Assembly (NCBI RefSeq): GCF_001683915.1
Contig: NZ_LXTT01000020.1
Span: 62,001 to 126,000 of the forward strand
Direction: 5' to 3'
DNA from: Allomuricauda sp. CP2A
GTDB taxonomy: Bacteria > Bacteroidota > Bacteroidia > Flavobacteriales > Flavobacteriaceae
DNA: 64,000 nt
The notes beneath the pieces are model-generated. The model saw only the letters and a program-made list of their open reading frames with translations, did not search any database and had not been told where the DNA came from. Each line of letters starts with the position of its first letter. Position 1 is the first letter of the stretch. The position numbers were made by a program, and so were the translations under genes. Positions 46,501-54,147 of this stretch are shown here, in pieces.

Positions 46501-46622
46501 TCGGTAAAACCATTCAGGGCGACCCAAAAAACTTGGAATTCACCATAGACGGAGTGGTGTTTAAGCCCTTTTATGAAACCTATGGGCGTCATTCCGTGTA
46601 TTTGGATGTTACCTTGGAATAA
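43563..46622 (+). CDS. LamG-fused beta-L-arabinofuranosidase (DUF1680; GH127/GH146 type)
   Basis: The 1019-residue secreted enzyme has a signal peptide (MGVYKLFVGVVLAFCALGTTAVRAQ), a LamG/concanavalin-like domain (about 25-260; LIARYVFDGDTKDWSRNNLHATI) and a C-terminal DUF1680 (alpha/alpha)6 barrel (about 370-1015). The zinc and catalytic residues of the clan are present: Glu748 and Cys750 (NETCATYN), and Cys818-Cys819 (FTCCNGT). The GGMNEAMARLYRMT stretch is closer to GH146 than to HypBA1. I chose the ATG at 43563 over a GTG at 43527. Gap to the S9 gene is short, suggesting a common transcript. Confidence 0.9.
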   Translation: MGVYKLFVGVVLAFCALGTTAVRAQEGDQILDGIGETGLIARYVFDGDTKDWSRNNLHATIEGAEAKFVDDEFFERVISLAKDGNAFITIPGEAVTNEESISITSWVHIDSQQPGARLFDFGKNATSHFSVAPTGTPDKKGVQVGLSSGNGDSYNTSSTAIETGRWNHFAVVVNIPSKTVSTYVNGKLAGEAKDVELILEQVFDFEAGDNNKLYIGKSLEANAPYLTAKLHDFRIYRIPLSEGQVVRILRGSFKGNGDDGERRKEELNLPQFAPETAQLYNEYLTGVSGVEVETVVGFLPRLPRFVQGTYGNGVKGPKEVRVLWPAPIDNSQVLQPGKYTITGSISGTDLKPKATVTVKAASAAATPSRTLEGFELNQVTLNSDGHGHQTKFIENRDKFINTLAETNPDSFLYMFRNAFGQEQPEGATPLRSWDSQETKLRGHATGHYLTAIAQAYASTDYNKSLQSNFADKMDYMVNVLYGLSQMAGRPKEAGGPYVSDPTAVPPGPGKTGYDSDLSEAGIRTDYWNWGEGFISAYPPDQFIMLENGASYGGQPTQVWAPYYTLHKILAGLMDIYDVSGNEKALEIAKDMGTWVHARLSQVPTDTLISMWNTYIAGEFGGMNEAMARLYRMTDNRQYLEVAQLFDNIKMFFGDADHSHGLAKNVDTFRGLHANQHIPQIMGALEIYRDSNEPEYYHVADNFWYKAKNDYMYSIGGVAGARNPTNAECFISQPATLYENGFSAGGQNETCATYNMLKLSRNLFLFDQRTELMDYYERGLYNHILASVAEDSPANTYHVPLRPGSVKRFGNANMTGFTCCNGTALESSTKLQNSIYFKSQDNKALYVNLFIPSTLKWTEKNIIVEQKTSFPKEDNTQLTIKGKGKFDLNIRVPHWATKGFFVMINGKTQKINATPGTYLTLSRKWKDGDTVDIQMPFEFHLDPVMDQQNIASLFYGPVLLVAQEPEPRDDWRKVTFDAEDIGKTIQGDPKNLEFTIDGVVFKPFYETYGRHSVYLDVTLE

Positions 46623-46701
46623 GCACAAGTTTGGATTATGATGTACGGGAATATAAAAATAACATTCAAGCAATCAAGGAAATTATTCCAGTGTTCCCAA
46701 C

Positions 46702-46803
46702 ATGAACAGGATTTCAATACAGGTAGAAGACATTGCATGGGACGGTGAGAACCTAGTGGTTCCCAAGGAAAGTGCCAATAGCTACACACTTAAACTAAAC
46801 TAA
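46702..46803 (+). pseudogene. Orphan 33-residue fragment, probable remnant of a glycosidase C-terminus
   Basis: A short open frame reads MNRISIQVEDIAWDGENLVV and continues to end in ANSYTLKLN. The pattern of a final beta-sandwich strand with a stop is like the C-terminus of a secreted glycosidase or carbohydrate-binding domain. It has no proper start region, and the frame upstream carries stops at about 46639 and 46657. It probably marks a deletion or decay event between the two long genes. A genuine small peptide is not excluded. Confidence 0.3.
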
Positions 46804-46816
46804 TAAGCAACTACAG

Positions 46817-49528
46817 ATGACGAATAGACTAGTATGGATAGGATTGGTATTGTTTTTCAGCACCATTTTTAGAATGGAGGCCCAAGGATATTGGGGCAGG
46901 ATTGAGCATAGGGAACCCACTTTGGGCATTGCAGAGGTCTATCAAAAATTCAACACCCCAGATTTTCAATTGAAATTGGTCAAGGCGTCCCAGACGGTAG
47001 CGGCACTTCGTCCTTCCAAAGCGTTACATTTTGATTTTACTCCCGGGGATCGATTGGAACTTCGGGACAAGGATAGTCTGTATCATCTAGGGGACATCAA
47101 CCTCAGAATAAAGGATGCCAATGGCAACTGGGTGGATTTTTCCACGGCGACCACTCGGGCAGAGGTGACACCGTTGGAAGTCAGCGGTAGTGTTTTGGCC
47201 GCTGCTGATTTGGCCAATACCTTGCCCAAGGACATTCCCGTGTCCATAAAACGATACTACGAATTGGATAATGATCAACTGGTCATGCGTTTTGAAATCA
47301 CAAACACCCAAAACACGCCTGTGGAAATTGGTGCATTGGGAATCCCCATGATCTTTAACAACATTTTGGAAGGAAAGTCATTGACGGAGACCCATGCGCA
47401 AAATGTCTTTTTTGATCCCTATATTGGAAAGGATGCCGGCTATTTGGAGGTGAAACGCCTCAGCGGTAGAGGACCTGCACTATTGGTGTTGCCCAAGGAA
47501 AACATGTCTTTTGAGGCCTATAGACCTCTCTTGGATGACCCTACGCCCAGAAGTATTGTCTTTGAAGGATTCCATGAGTGGATGGTACACAGCAAGGCCT
47601 ATGCCGATAACGAATGGAAGGGTGTGGAGCAGTGGAATACACCCACCTCTTTGATGCTTCAACCCAACGAAACCAAAAATTTTGCAGTAAAGTTCGTCCT
47701 GTCTGAAGGGATAAAAGATATTCAGGGGACCTTGGTGAAAGAGGAGCGTCCGGTGGCAACCGGGGTTCCGGGCTATGTGGTGCCCCAAGATGTGAATGCC
47801 CAGTTGTTCCTCAACTATAAAAGTGCGGTAGGCTCCATCATCGTAGAACCCAAAGGTGCTCTGGAGATCAAAGAAGAGGGTGCTACGGCATCAGGATTGA
47901 AAAAATATAGGGTCTCAGGAAAAAAATGGGGTAGGGCCCGTGTCACCGTTACCTATGCTGATGGATTGCAACAGACCATCAATTACAAGGTTATCAAGTC
48001 TGAAGAAGAAGTAATTGCTGATTTTGGTAGTTTTTTGACCAACGAACAATGGTTTGATGATCCCAACGACCCTTTTGGAAGAAATCCGTCGGCCATAACC
48101 TACGATTATGACAAGAAAGAACAAGTGACCCAAGACAGCAGGGTGTGGATCAGTGGTTTAAGTGATGAAGGTGGGGCCGGTAGTTGGTTGGCCGCTGTTA
48201 TGAAACAATTGGTGCAGCCCAATCGGGAGGAAATCGTAAAACTTCAAAAGTTTGTGGACAACACCCTTTGGGGAGGGATTCAATATGATGATGGGCCTCT
48301 AAAATATGGAGTGAAGAAAAGCCTTTATTACTACGAGCCGGATTCATTGCCCAAAGGAACCTATAGCGATAAGATCAATTATGGCACTTGGGCGGCTTGG
48401 GATCGCAAGCATGCCAATGACCCGGGTAGGTCGTACAATTATCCCCATGTGGCCGCGGCCTATTGGGTACTCTACCGTTTGGCCCGCTACCATGAAGGCT
48501 TGGTGGACAACAGGTCATGGCAGTGGTATTTGGAGAATGCCTACCATACCAGCGTGGCCATGGTGGAAAAAGCGCCGTATTATGCACAATTCGGGCAAAT
48601 GGAAGGTTCTGTTTTCCTACTGATTCTGGAAGACCTTAAAAATGAGGATTTAGCCGATATGGCCACAGATTTGGAAGCGCGAATGAAGGAGCGGGCAGAC
48701 CATTGGAAGGCATTGGACTATCCGTTTGGTAGTGAAATGCCATGGGATTCAACAGGGCAGGAAGAAGTGTATATGTGGTCCGATTATTTTGGATATGACC
48801 GTAAGGCATGGGTCACTTTGAATGCTATTTTGGCCTACATGCCTACCATGCCCCATTGGGCCTACAATGGTAATGCCCGAAGGTATTGGGATTTCTTGTA
48901 CGGGGGCAAAGCAGGGGAAACGTCTCGCGTGGAACGTCAAATCCATCATTATGGCTCCTCCTTGAATGCCATTCCCGTATTAAAACACTTCAGAAAGAAC
49001 CCCGATGATCTATATCTTTTAAAAGTAGGGTATGGCGGTCTTTTGGGCGGGATTTCCAACATTACCCAAGATGGTTTTGGCCCAGCAGCCTTTCATTCCT
49101 TTCCATCAACCTTAAAAATAGATGGGATTACTGGGGATTATGGTTCCGGGTTTTATGGCTATGCGGTGAATTCGGCAACTTACATTACCCAAGATGAGGA
49201 TTTGGGGTGGTTGGCGTTTGGTGGTAACCTGACCCAGAGAGGAGATATTGTTGAGGTGGACATTACCACGGCGGCAAAATCCAGGGTGTACATCGCTCCC
49301 CAAAAAGTATGGTTGACTTTGGATGCCGGAACTTTTGATAAGGTGGGCTACAACACCAAAACCGGGGAAGTTGAAATTACGCTGGCCGGGAAAGATGACT
49401 TTACCCCAAATGCTTTTTTACGGGTGGATGCTGAAAATATCAGTTTGCCCTATGAAAAGATTCGGGGAGCTTACAAAATCCCGTTGGACAGGAAAAATCT
49501 AAAAATAGGAATACGGATTAAATCTTAA
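46817..49528 (+). CDS. DUF5695 protein, candidate glycoside hydrolase
   Basis: The 903-residue secreted protein has a signal peptide (about 1-22), a beta-rich N-terminal part (about 23-400) and a helical C-terminal part (about 430-850) that looks like an (alpha/alpha) toroid (YNYPHVAAAYWVLYRLARYHEG, WQWYLENAYHTSVAMVEKAPYYAQFGQMEG, EEVYMWSDYFGYDRKAW). It matches the DUF5695 family, repeatedly found with arabinose genes in Bacteroidota. Conserved Asp/Glu pairs such as DYPFGSEMPWDSTGQEEV are candidates for the active site. The glycosidase role is inferred. It overlaps the end of the convergent Nudix gene by 11 bases. Confidence 0.85.
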   Translation: MTNRLVWIGLVLFFSTIFRMEAQGYWGRIEHREPTLGIAEVYQKFNTPDFQLKLVKASQTVAALRPSKALHFDFTPGDRLELRDKDSLYHLGDINLRIKDANGNWVDFSTATTRAEVTPLEVSGSVLAAADLANTLPKDIPVSIKRYYELDNDQLVMRFEITNTQNTPVEIGALGIPMIFNNILEGKSLTETHAQNVFFDPYIGKDAGYLEVKRLSGRGPALLVLPKENMSFEAYRPLLDDPTPRSIVFEGFHEWMVHSKAYADNEWKGVEQWNTPTSLMLQPNETKNFAVKFVLSEGIKDIQGTLVKEERPVATGVPGYVVPQDVNAQLFLNYKSAVGSIIVEPKGALEIKEEGATASGLKKYRVSGKKWGRARVTVTYADGLQQTINYKVIKSEEEVIADFGSFLTNEQWFDDPNDPFGRNPSAITYDYDKKEQVTQDSRVWISGLSDEGGAGSWLAAVMKQLVQPNREEIVKLQKFVDNTLWGGIQYDDGPLKYGVKKSLYYYEPDSLPKGTYSDKINYGTWAAWDRKHANDPGRSYNYPHVAAAYWVLYRLARYHEGLVDNRSWQWYLENAYHTSVAMVEKAPYYAQFGQMEGSVFLLILEDLKNEDLADMATDLEARMKERADHWKALDYPFGSEMPWDSTGQEEVYMWSDYFGYDRKAWVTLNAILAYMPTMPHWAYNGNARRYWDFLYGGKAGETSRVERQIHHYGSSLNAIPVLKHFRKNPDDLYLLKVGYGGLLGGISNITQDGFGPAAFHSFPSTLKIDGITGDYGSGFYGYAVNSATYITQDEDLGWLAFGGNLTQRGDIVEVDITTAAKSRVYIAPQKVWLTLDAGTFDKVGYNTKTGEVEITLAGKDDFTPNAFLRVDAENISLPYEKIRGAYKIPLDRKNLKIGIRIKS

Positions 49529-50255
49529 AGATGAATCCGTCTTCCTCTACTTTCTTCTTGTATTTTTCCTTGTCAAAAACGTAGAGGTATGCCCCTTTGC
49601 GAGAAACGCTCATGTCCTTTTCATCCAGTTTGATGAGAACATCCAATGAATTGATCTTGTTGATGAAGTTCCTTTTGTCCAACTTCTTGTCCAAAATGGA
49701 TTCATAGAGATTTTGGAGCTGACGCATGGTGAATTTTTCGGGAAGTAATTCAAAACCAATGGGCTTGGTCATTGCCCTTCTCCGGAGTCTGGCTATAGCT
49801 CTTTGGACCATTTCGTTATGGTCAAAAATCAAATCGGGAGCTTCGTTTAGTTCAAACCAACGGGCCGAATCGATTTGAATACCGTCAAATTTGTGTGATT
49901 CAACATCAATGAGCGCATAATAAGAAACGGAAATCGTTCGCTGACCCGGATCCCGGTCTATTTTACTGTGGGTATACAGCTGCTCCATATAAATGTCACT
50001 GAGCCCGGTAAGCGTATGGAGCACCCGGACGGCAGCCTGATCTAAATTTTCGGTCTTTTTAAGGAAACCGCCAATGAGCGACCACTTTCCTTTTTCTGGT
50101 TCAAAATTCCGTTTTATGAGCAGTATCTTCAGGTTTTCCTTATCAAAGCCAAAAATGATGCAGTCAACGGCCAAAAGGACCTGGTCTTCTTTATCGTAGT
50201 AATTGAGTTGCATTTTTAAATCTTCGGCTTCTTCTAGGTTGTTGGTTATTTTCAT
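49518..50255 (-). CDS. AraR-like Nudix/wHTH transcriptional regulator (NrtR family)
   Basis: The 245-residue protein has an N-terminal Nudix domain (about 25-145) and a C-terminal winged-helix domain (ELLPEKFTMRQLQNLYESILDKKLDKRNFINKINSL). The Nudix box is degenerate: where active enzymes have REVxEE, this has RVLHTLTG, so catalysis is unlikely and ligand sensing is expected. NrtR-family Nudix proteins known as AraR control L-arabinose genes in Bacteroides, and this gene lies inside the arabinose locus. The start MKITNNLEEA at 50253-50255 removes an odd basic N-terminus (from 50312). Confidence 0.88.
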   Translation of the reverse strand: MKITNNLEEAEDLKMQLNYYDKEDQVLLAVDCIIFGFDKENLKILLIKRNFEPEKGKWSLIGGFLKKTENLDQAAVRVLHTLTGLSDIYMEQLYTHSKIDRDPGQRTISVSYYALIDVESHKFDGIQIDSARWFELNEAPDLIFDHNEMVQRAIARLRRRAMTKPIGFELLPEKFTMRQLQNLYESILDKKLDKRNFINKINSLDVLIKLDEKDMSVSRKGAYLYVFDKEKYKKKVEEDGFIFKI

Positions 50256-50389
50256 GAGGACTAAAATCCTAAATCTAATTCTGTTAAACAAATGTTTGTA
50301 AGGTAAACACAAAAAATAATCTAAGCAGATTCATAACACTTTTTTAACGCTAATTCTTGCAAAATCCAAAATTCTTTACGTTCTTTACT

Positions 50390-50441
50390 AGTGTGGATGA
50401 TACACTTTAAAATCGTTGAATCGATAATTCGCGTGGCGAAT
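50390..50441. promoter_or_regulatory. Inverted repeats in the AraR-GH51 intergenic region
   Basis: AGTGT-N7-ACACT at 50390-50406 and ATTCGC-GTG-GCGAAT at 50427-50441 are short inverted repeats in the gap between the divergent araR-like and GH51 genes. They are candidate operator or leader-RNA structures; neither is proven. Confidence 0.35.
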
Positions 50442-50477
50442 CCTATTTGAGTTAGTTTTAAGCTTAGTAATTTTAGT

Positions 50478-50507
50478 AAGGCCATGGTCTTGCCATGGCC
50501 TTTTTTT
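50478..50507 (+). terminator. Strong terminator hairpin immediately before the GH51 gene
   Basis: AAGGCCATGG at 50478-50487 and CCATGGCCTT at 50493-50502 form a perfect 10-bp stem with a TCTTG loop, followed by TTTTTTT. It ends only 14 bases before the GH51 ATG. It reads on the plus strand, where no gene lies between 49528 and 50522. It is therefore either an attenuator in the GH51 leader or the end of a small RNA. Confidence 0.75.
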
Positions 50508-50521
50508 AAACCCTTCCGAGT

Positions 50522-52075
50522 ATGAAAATTAATATGCATGTTTTAAAATATGCAGTGGTCTCTTTGGCCATTGTATTGCCTTCTGTGCTTTCGGCGCAAC
50601 AAGCGGTAACTGTTCAAATCAATAAGAATGCTGATTCAATTCAGATCAGCAGACATATTTATGGCCATTTTGCCGAACATTTGGGTCGATGTATTTATGA
50701 CGGTCTTTATGTAGGCGAAGAAAATAAGGTCATTCCCAATACCGAAGGTGTTCGAAACGACATCATCGCGGCCTTAAAAGAACTGAACATTCCCAATCTG
50801 CGTTGGCCCGGAGGCTGTTTTGCAGATACCTATCATTGGAAAGATGGGGTTGGGCCCCAAGAAGATCGGCCAACCATCGTGAACCGTTGGTGGGGAGGTA
50901 CCACAGAGGACAATAGTTTTGGCACCCATAATTTCTTGAACCTATGTGAAGTATTGGATGCAGAGCCTTACTTATCGGCCAATGTAGGCAGTGGAACCGT
51001 GCAAGAACTTATAGATTGGGTACAGTACACCAACCATGACGGCGTGAGCCCAATGGCAGATTGGAGACGTGAAAATGGGCGCGAAAACCCCTGGAAAGTT
51101 AAATATTGGGGCGTGGGCAATGAAACTTGGGGCTGCGGGGGCAATATGACCGCCGAATACTATGCAGATATTTATCGCCAGTATGCCACTTTTCTACCAG
51201 GGTGGTCAGGTGAGACAGAAATTTACCGCATTGCCTCGGGAGCTTCCGAAGATGATTATCACTGGACGGAAACCTTAATGAAAAATGTGCCACATGAATT
51301 GATGGAAGCGGTTGCATTGCATGACTATGCCGTATTTAATTGGGATGCCAAAGGGCCCTCGGTCAACTTTGATGAGGAAATCTATTTTAAGAGCATGGAG
51401 CAGGCCTTGAATATGGAAGAATATGTCACCAAGCATATCGCCATTATGGACAAATATGACCCGGAGGGCAATGTTGACCTGTTTGTGGATGAATGGGGCG
51501 GTTGGTACGATGCAGAACCTGAAGTAAAAAACGGGGTGCTCTACCAACAGAACACCATTCGCGATGTGATGATTGCAGGTACCGTATTGAACACTTTCAA
51601 CAACCATGCAAAACGGGTGAAAATGGCCAATTTGGCCCAAATGGTAAATGTGCTTCAGGCCGTTATCCTCACCGATGAGGAAAAAATGATCAAGACGCCC
51701 ACCTACCATGTTATGAATATGTACAAGGTGCACCAAGATGCCCTATTGCTTCCTTCAAAAATTGATAACAATGCCCAGTTTAGGGGGCTTCCGGCCATAT
51801 CCGTATCGGCTTCAAAAGATAAAGGGGGTGCCGTTCATATCTCCTTGGTCAATATTGATCCCAAAGAAGCAATGACGGTTGAGGTAAATGTCTCCGATTT
51901 GGATGTCAAGAACCTACAGGCTGAAATACTTACCTCGGAAAAACTTCAGGATCACAATTCATTCAGCGATCCAGAGAAGGTAGTGCCAAGTGAATTCAAA
52001 GATTTTAAACTCAGAAAAGGAGTGCTTTCCATTGAAGTACCTGCGCACTCACTTATCGTGTTTGAAGGAAAATAA
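50522..52075 (+). CDS. GH51 alpha-L-arabinofuranosidase
   Basis: The 517-residue enzyme has a signal peptide (about 1-26), the GH51 barrel with acid/base Glu201 in GVGNETWGCGG and nucleophile Glu324 in LFVDEWGGWYD, and a C-terminal beta-sandwich. HIYGHFAEHLGRCIYDG and LRWPGGCFADTYHWKDG are family-typical. It removes terminal alpha-L-arabinofuranose from arabino-oligosaccharides in the periplasm. It is the first gene of the run GH51-GH127-araB-araD-araA-galM-symporter, with short gaps throughout. A terminator-like hairpin sits in its leader. Confidence 0.96.
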   Translation: MKINMHVLKYAVVSLAIVLPSVLSAQQAVTVQINKNADSIQISRHIYGHFAEHLGRCIYDGLYVGEENKVIPNTEGVRNDIIAALKELNIPNLRWPGGCFADTYHWKDGVGPQEDRPTIVNRWWGGTTEDNSFGTHNFLNLCEVLDAEPYLSANVGSGTVQELIDWVQYTNHDGVSPMADWRRENGRENPWKVKYWGVGNETWGCGGNMTAEYYADIYRQYATFLPGWSGETEIYRIASGASEDDYHWTETLMKNVPHELMEAVALHDYAVFNWDAKGPSVNFDEEIYFKSMEQALNMEEYVTKHIAIMDKYDPEGNVDLFVDEWGGWYDAEPEVKNGVLYQQNTIRDVMIAGTVLNTFNNHAKRVKMANLAQMVNVLQAVILTDEEKMIKTPTYHVMNMYKVHQDALLLPSKIDNNAQFRGLPAISVSASKDKGGAVHISLVNIDPKEAMTVEVNVSDLDVKNLQAEILTSEKLQDHNSFSDPEKVVPSEFKDFKLRKGVLSIEVPAHSLIVFEGK

Positions 52076-52082
52076 AGAATTA

Positions 52083-54056
52083 ATGAAGAAAGGATTACTA
52101 ATGACAATGGGCCTAGTGGCCCTAGTGGTGTCGTGTAAGAGCAATACCCAGAAACAGCCGGATGATGCAGCGTTGGATGTAAAAGAAGGATATCCCATTG
52201 AAGCGGTAAACATCAGAAATGTAAAATTAAAGGATGATTTCTGGTTGCCCATTATAGAAAGGGTTCAGGAAAAAACCATTGAATTTGCCCTTGAGAAATG
52301 CGAAGAAGAGGGGCGGTTTGACAATTTCCTGATTGCCGGGGGTGAAATGGAAGGACCTGTCAAAGGGGTCATGCCTTTTGATGACACCGATGTCTACAAG
52401 ATTATTGAAGGGGCATCCAACTCCTTGATCAGTGCGCCAAACCCCCAATTGGAGACCTTATTGGATTCCTTGGTGTCCATCATAAAAGTGGGACAGGAAG
52501 CAGATGGTTATTTGACAACATGGAGAACCATAAATCCGGCCAAACCACCTGCATCTTGGGTTGAGGTGAATGAAGGAAAACGTTGGGAATCTTTGGCCGC
52601 GAGCCATGAACTCTACAATGCAGGTCATTTGTTTGAAGCCGCTGCCGTACACTATAAAGCCACCGGAAAACGAAATTTCTTGGACATCGCCCTTAAAAAT
52701 GCAGATCTTATGGTGGAGACATTTGGTGATGGAGAGGGAAAGATAGCTGCGGTACCCGGGCATCAAATTATTGAGACGGGACTCATTAAATTATATGAGG
52801 TCACTGGAAAGAAAGAATATTTTGATCTTGCCAAATACTTTTTGGATCATAGGGGAGACCCAGAAAACCATGAACTTTTTGGAGCATATTCACAAGATCA
52901 TTTGCCGGTTATCCAACAAGATGAGGTGGTGGGCCATGCCGTTAGAGCGGTATATATGTACGCTGGTATGACGGACATTGCCGCTATTGAAAAGGATACT
53001 GCGTATTTGAAGGCAGTGAATGCCCTTTGGGATAATATGGTCACCAAGAAAATGTACATTACCGGAGGTATTGGTGCAAAACATGAAGGAGAGTCTTTTG
53101 GTGAAAATTATGAACTGCCCAACTTAACCGCTTATAATGAAACCTGTGCTTCCATTGGGGATGTCTACTGGAACCACAGACTGCACAATCTTACTGGGGA
53201 CGTGAAATATTTTGATGTTATTGAGCGGACCTTGTACAATGGATTGATTTCTGGACTTTCCTTGGACGGAGAGAAATTTTTCTACCCCAATGCCTTGGAA
53301 TCCGATGGGGTTTACAAGTTCAACCAAGGCGCATGTACCCGAAAAGATTGGTTTGATTGCTCTTGCTGCCCCACCAATGTGATCCGTTTTATTCCCGCCA
53401 TGCCCGGTTTGATCTATTCCAAAACCGATGATACCATATTTGTGAATCTGTATGCTGCCAACGATGCCACGGTTGATCTTAAAGATCAAGCCGTTCAAGT
53501 ATCGCAGGAAACCACATATCCGTGGAATGGAAAAGTAAAACTTACCTTAGATCCAGAAGAAACTGGTGAGTTTACCATGAAGTTCAGGGTTCCCGGATGG
53601 ATCAGAAATCAGGTTTTGCCCAGTGATTTGTATCACTATGCCAACCCGGTGGACCAAAACAGCACCATAACCATCAATGGAGAAGCCATTGATGCGGTTG
53701 CTGAGAACGGTTACTATACCCTATCCCGGGAGTGGAAAGCAGGAGATGTGGTCAACTTGGAATTTCCCATGGAAGTGCGAAAAGTCATTGCAAACCCATT
53801 GGTTGAAGAGAATAAGGACAAAATGTCCTTGGAATACGGCCCCATTGTGTATGCCGTGGAAGAGGTTGACAATAAAGGAGATTTTGACAACATTAAATTG
53901 GCGTCAAACGACCAATTTCAAGTTGAAATGCAGCCTGACTTATTGGGAGGTGTAAGCACTATTTCCAACGATAATCTAACCGCCATACCCTATTATGCTT
54001 GGTCCAATAGGGGGGTAGGGAAAATGAAAGTGTGGTTGCCCATTGAAAAGAACTAA
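52083..54056 (+). CDS. GH127 beta-L-arabinofuranosidase (HypBA1-like) lipoprotein
   Basis: The 657-residue protein has a lipobox (LVALVVSCKSN, Cys18) and a full GH127 domain. Glu353 and Cys355 (YNETCAS), Cys428 and Cys429 (SCCPT) match the zinc ligands Glu338, Cys340, Cys417 and Cys418 of Bifidobacterium HypBA1, and Glu337 (HEGES) matches acid/base Glu322 with the same spacing. HypBA1 releases beta-linked L-arabinofuranose from hydroxyproline-linked arabinosides. The gene begins eight bases after GH51. A second DUF1680 enzyme lies upstream at 43563. Confidence 0.95.
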   Translation: MKKGLLMTMGLVALVVSCKSNTQKQPDDAALDVKEGYPIEAVNIRNVKLKDDFWLPIIERVQEKTIEFALEKCEEEGRFDNFLIAGGEMEGPVKGVMPFDDTDVYKIIEGASNSLISAPNPQLETLLDSLVSIIKVGQEADGYLTTWRTINPAKPPASWVEVNEGKRWESLAASHELYNAGHLFEAAAVHYKATGKRNFLDIALKNADLMVETFGDGEGKIAAVPGHQIIETGLIKLYEVTGKKEYFDLAKYFLDHRGDPENHELFGAYSQDHLPVIQQDEVVGHAVRAVYMYAGMTDIAAIEKDTAYLKAVNALWDNMVTKKMYITGGIGAKHEGESFGENYELPNLTAYNETCASIGDVYWNHRLHNLTGDVKYFDVIERTLYNGLISGLSLDGEKFFYPNALESDGVYKFNQGACTRKDWFDCSCCPTNVIRFIPAMPGLIYSKTDDTIFVNLYAANDATVDLKDQAVQVSQETTYPWNGKVKLTLDPEETGEFTMKFRVPGWIRNQVLPSDLYHYANPVDQNSTITINGEAIDAVAENGYYTLSREWKAGDVVNLEFPMEVRKVIANPLVEENKDKMSLEYGPIVYAVEEVDNKGDFDNIKLASNDQFQVEMQPDLLGGVSTISNDNLTAIPYYAWSNRGVGKMKVWLPIEKN

Positions 54057-54111
54057 ACGGGAATGTTACCCACAAATAAATTAGAAAACCCAAAAAGATA
54101 AATTGGTGTTT

Positions 54112-54130
54112 TAGGTATAAGGTATACCTA
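54112..54130. promoter_or_regulatory. Perfect palindrome before araB
   Basis: TAGGTATA-AGG-TATACCTA is an 8-bp inverted repeat with a three-base centre, 17 bp before the araB start. It is the best operator candidate for the AraR-like Nudix protein in this locus, although the same sequence was not found before the other genes. Confidence 0.5.
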
Positions 54131-54147
54131 GTTTATCAACGCATAGA

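Noticed and set aside
50321-50539. 72-codon minus-strand frame between araR-like and GH51 genes
   Set aside because: No family, overlaps the GH51 start and the terminator hairpin, and starts within the GH51 coding region.
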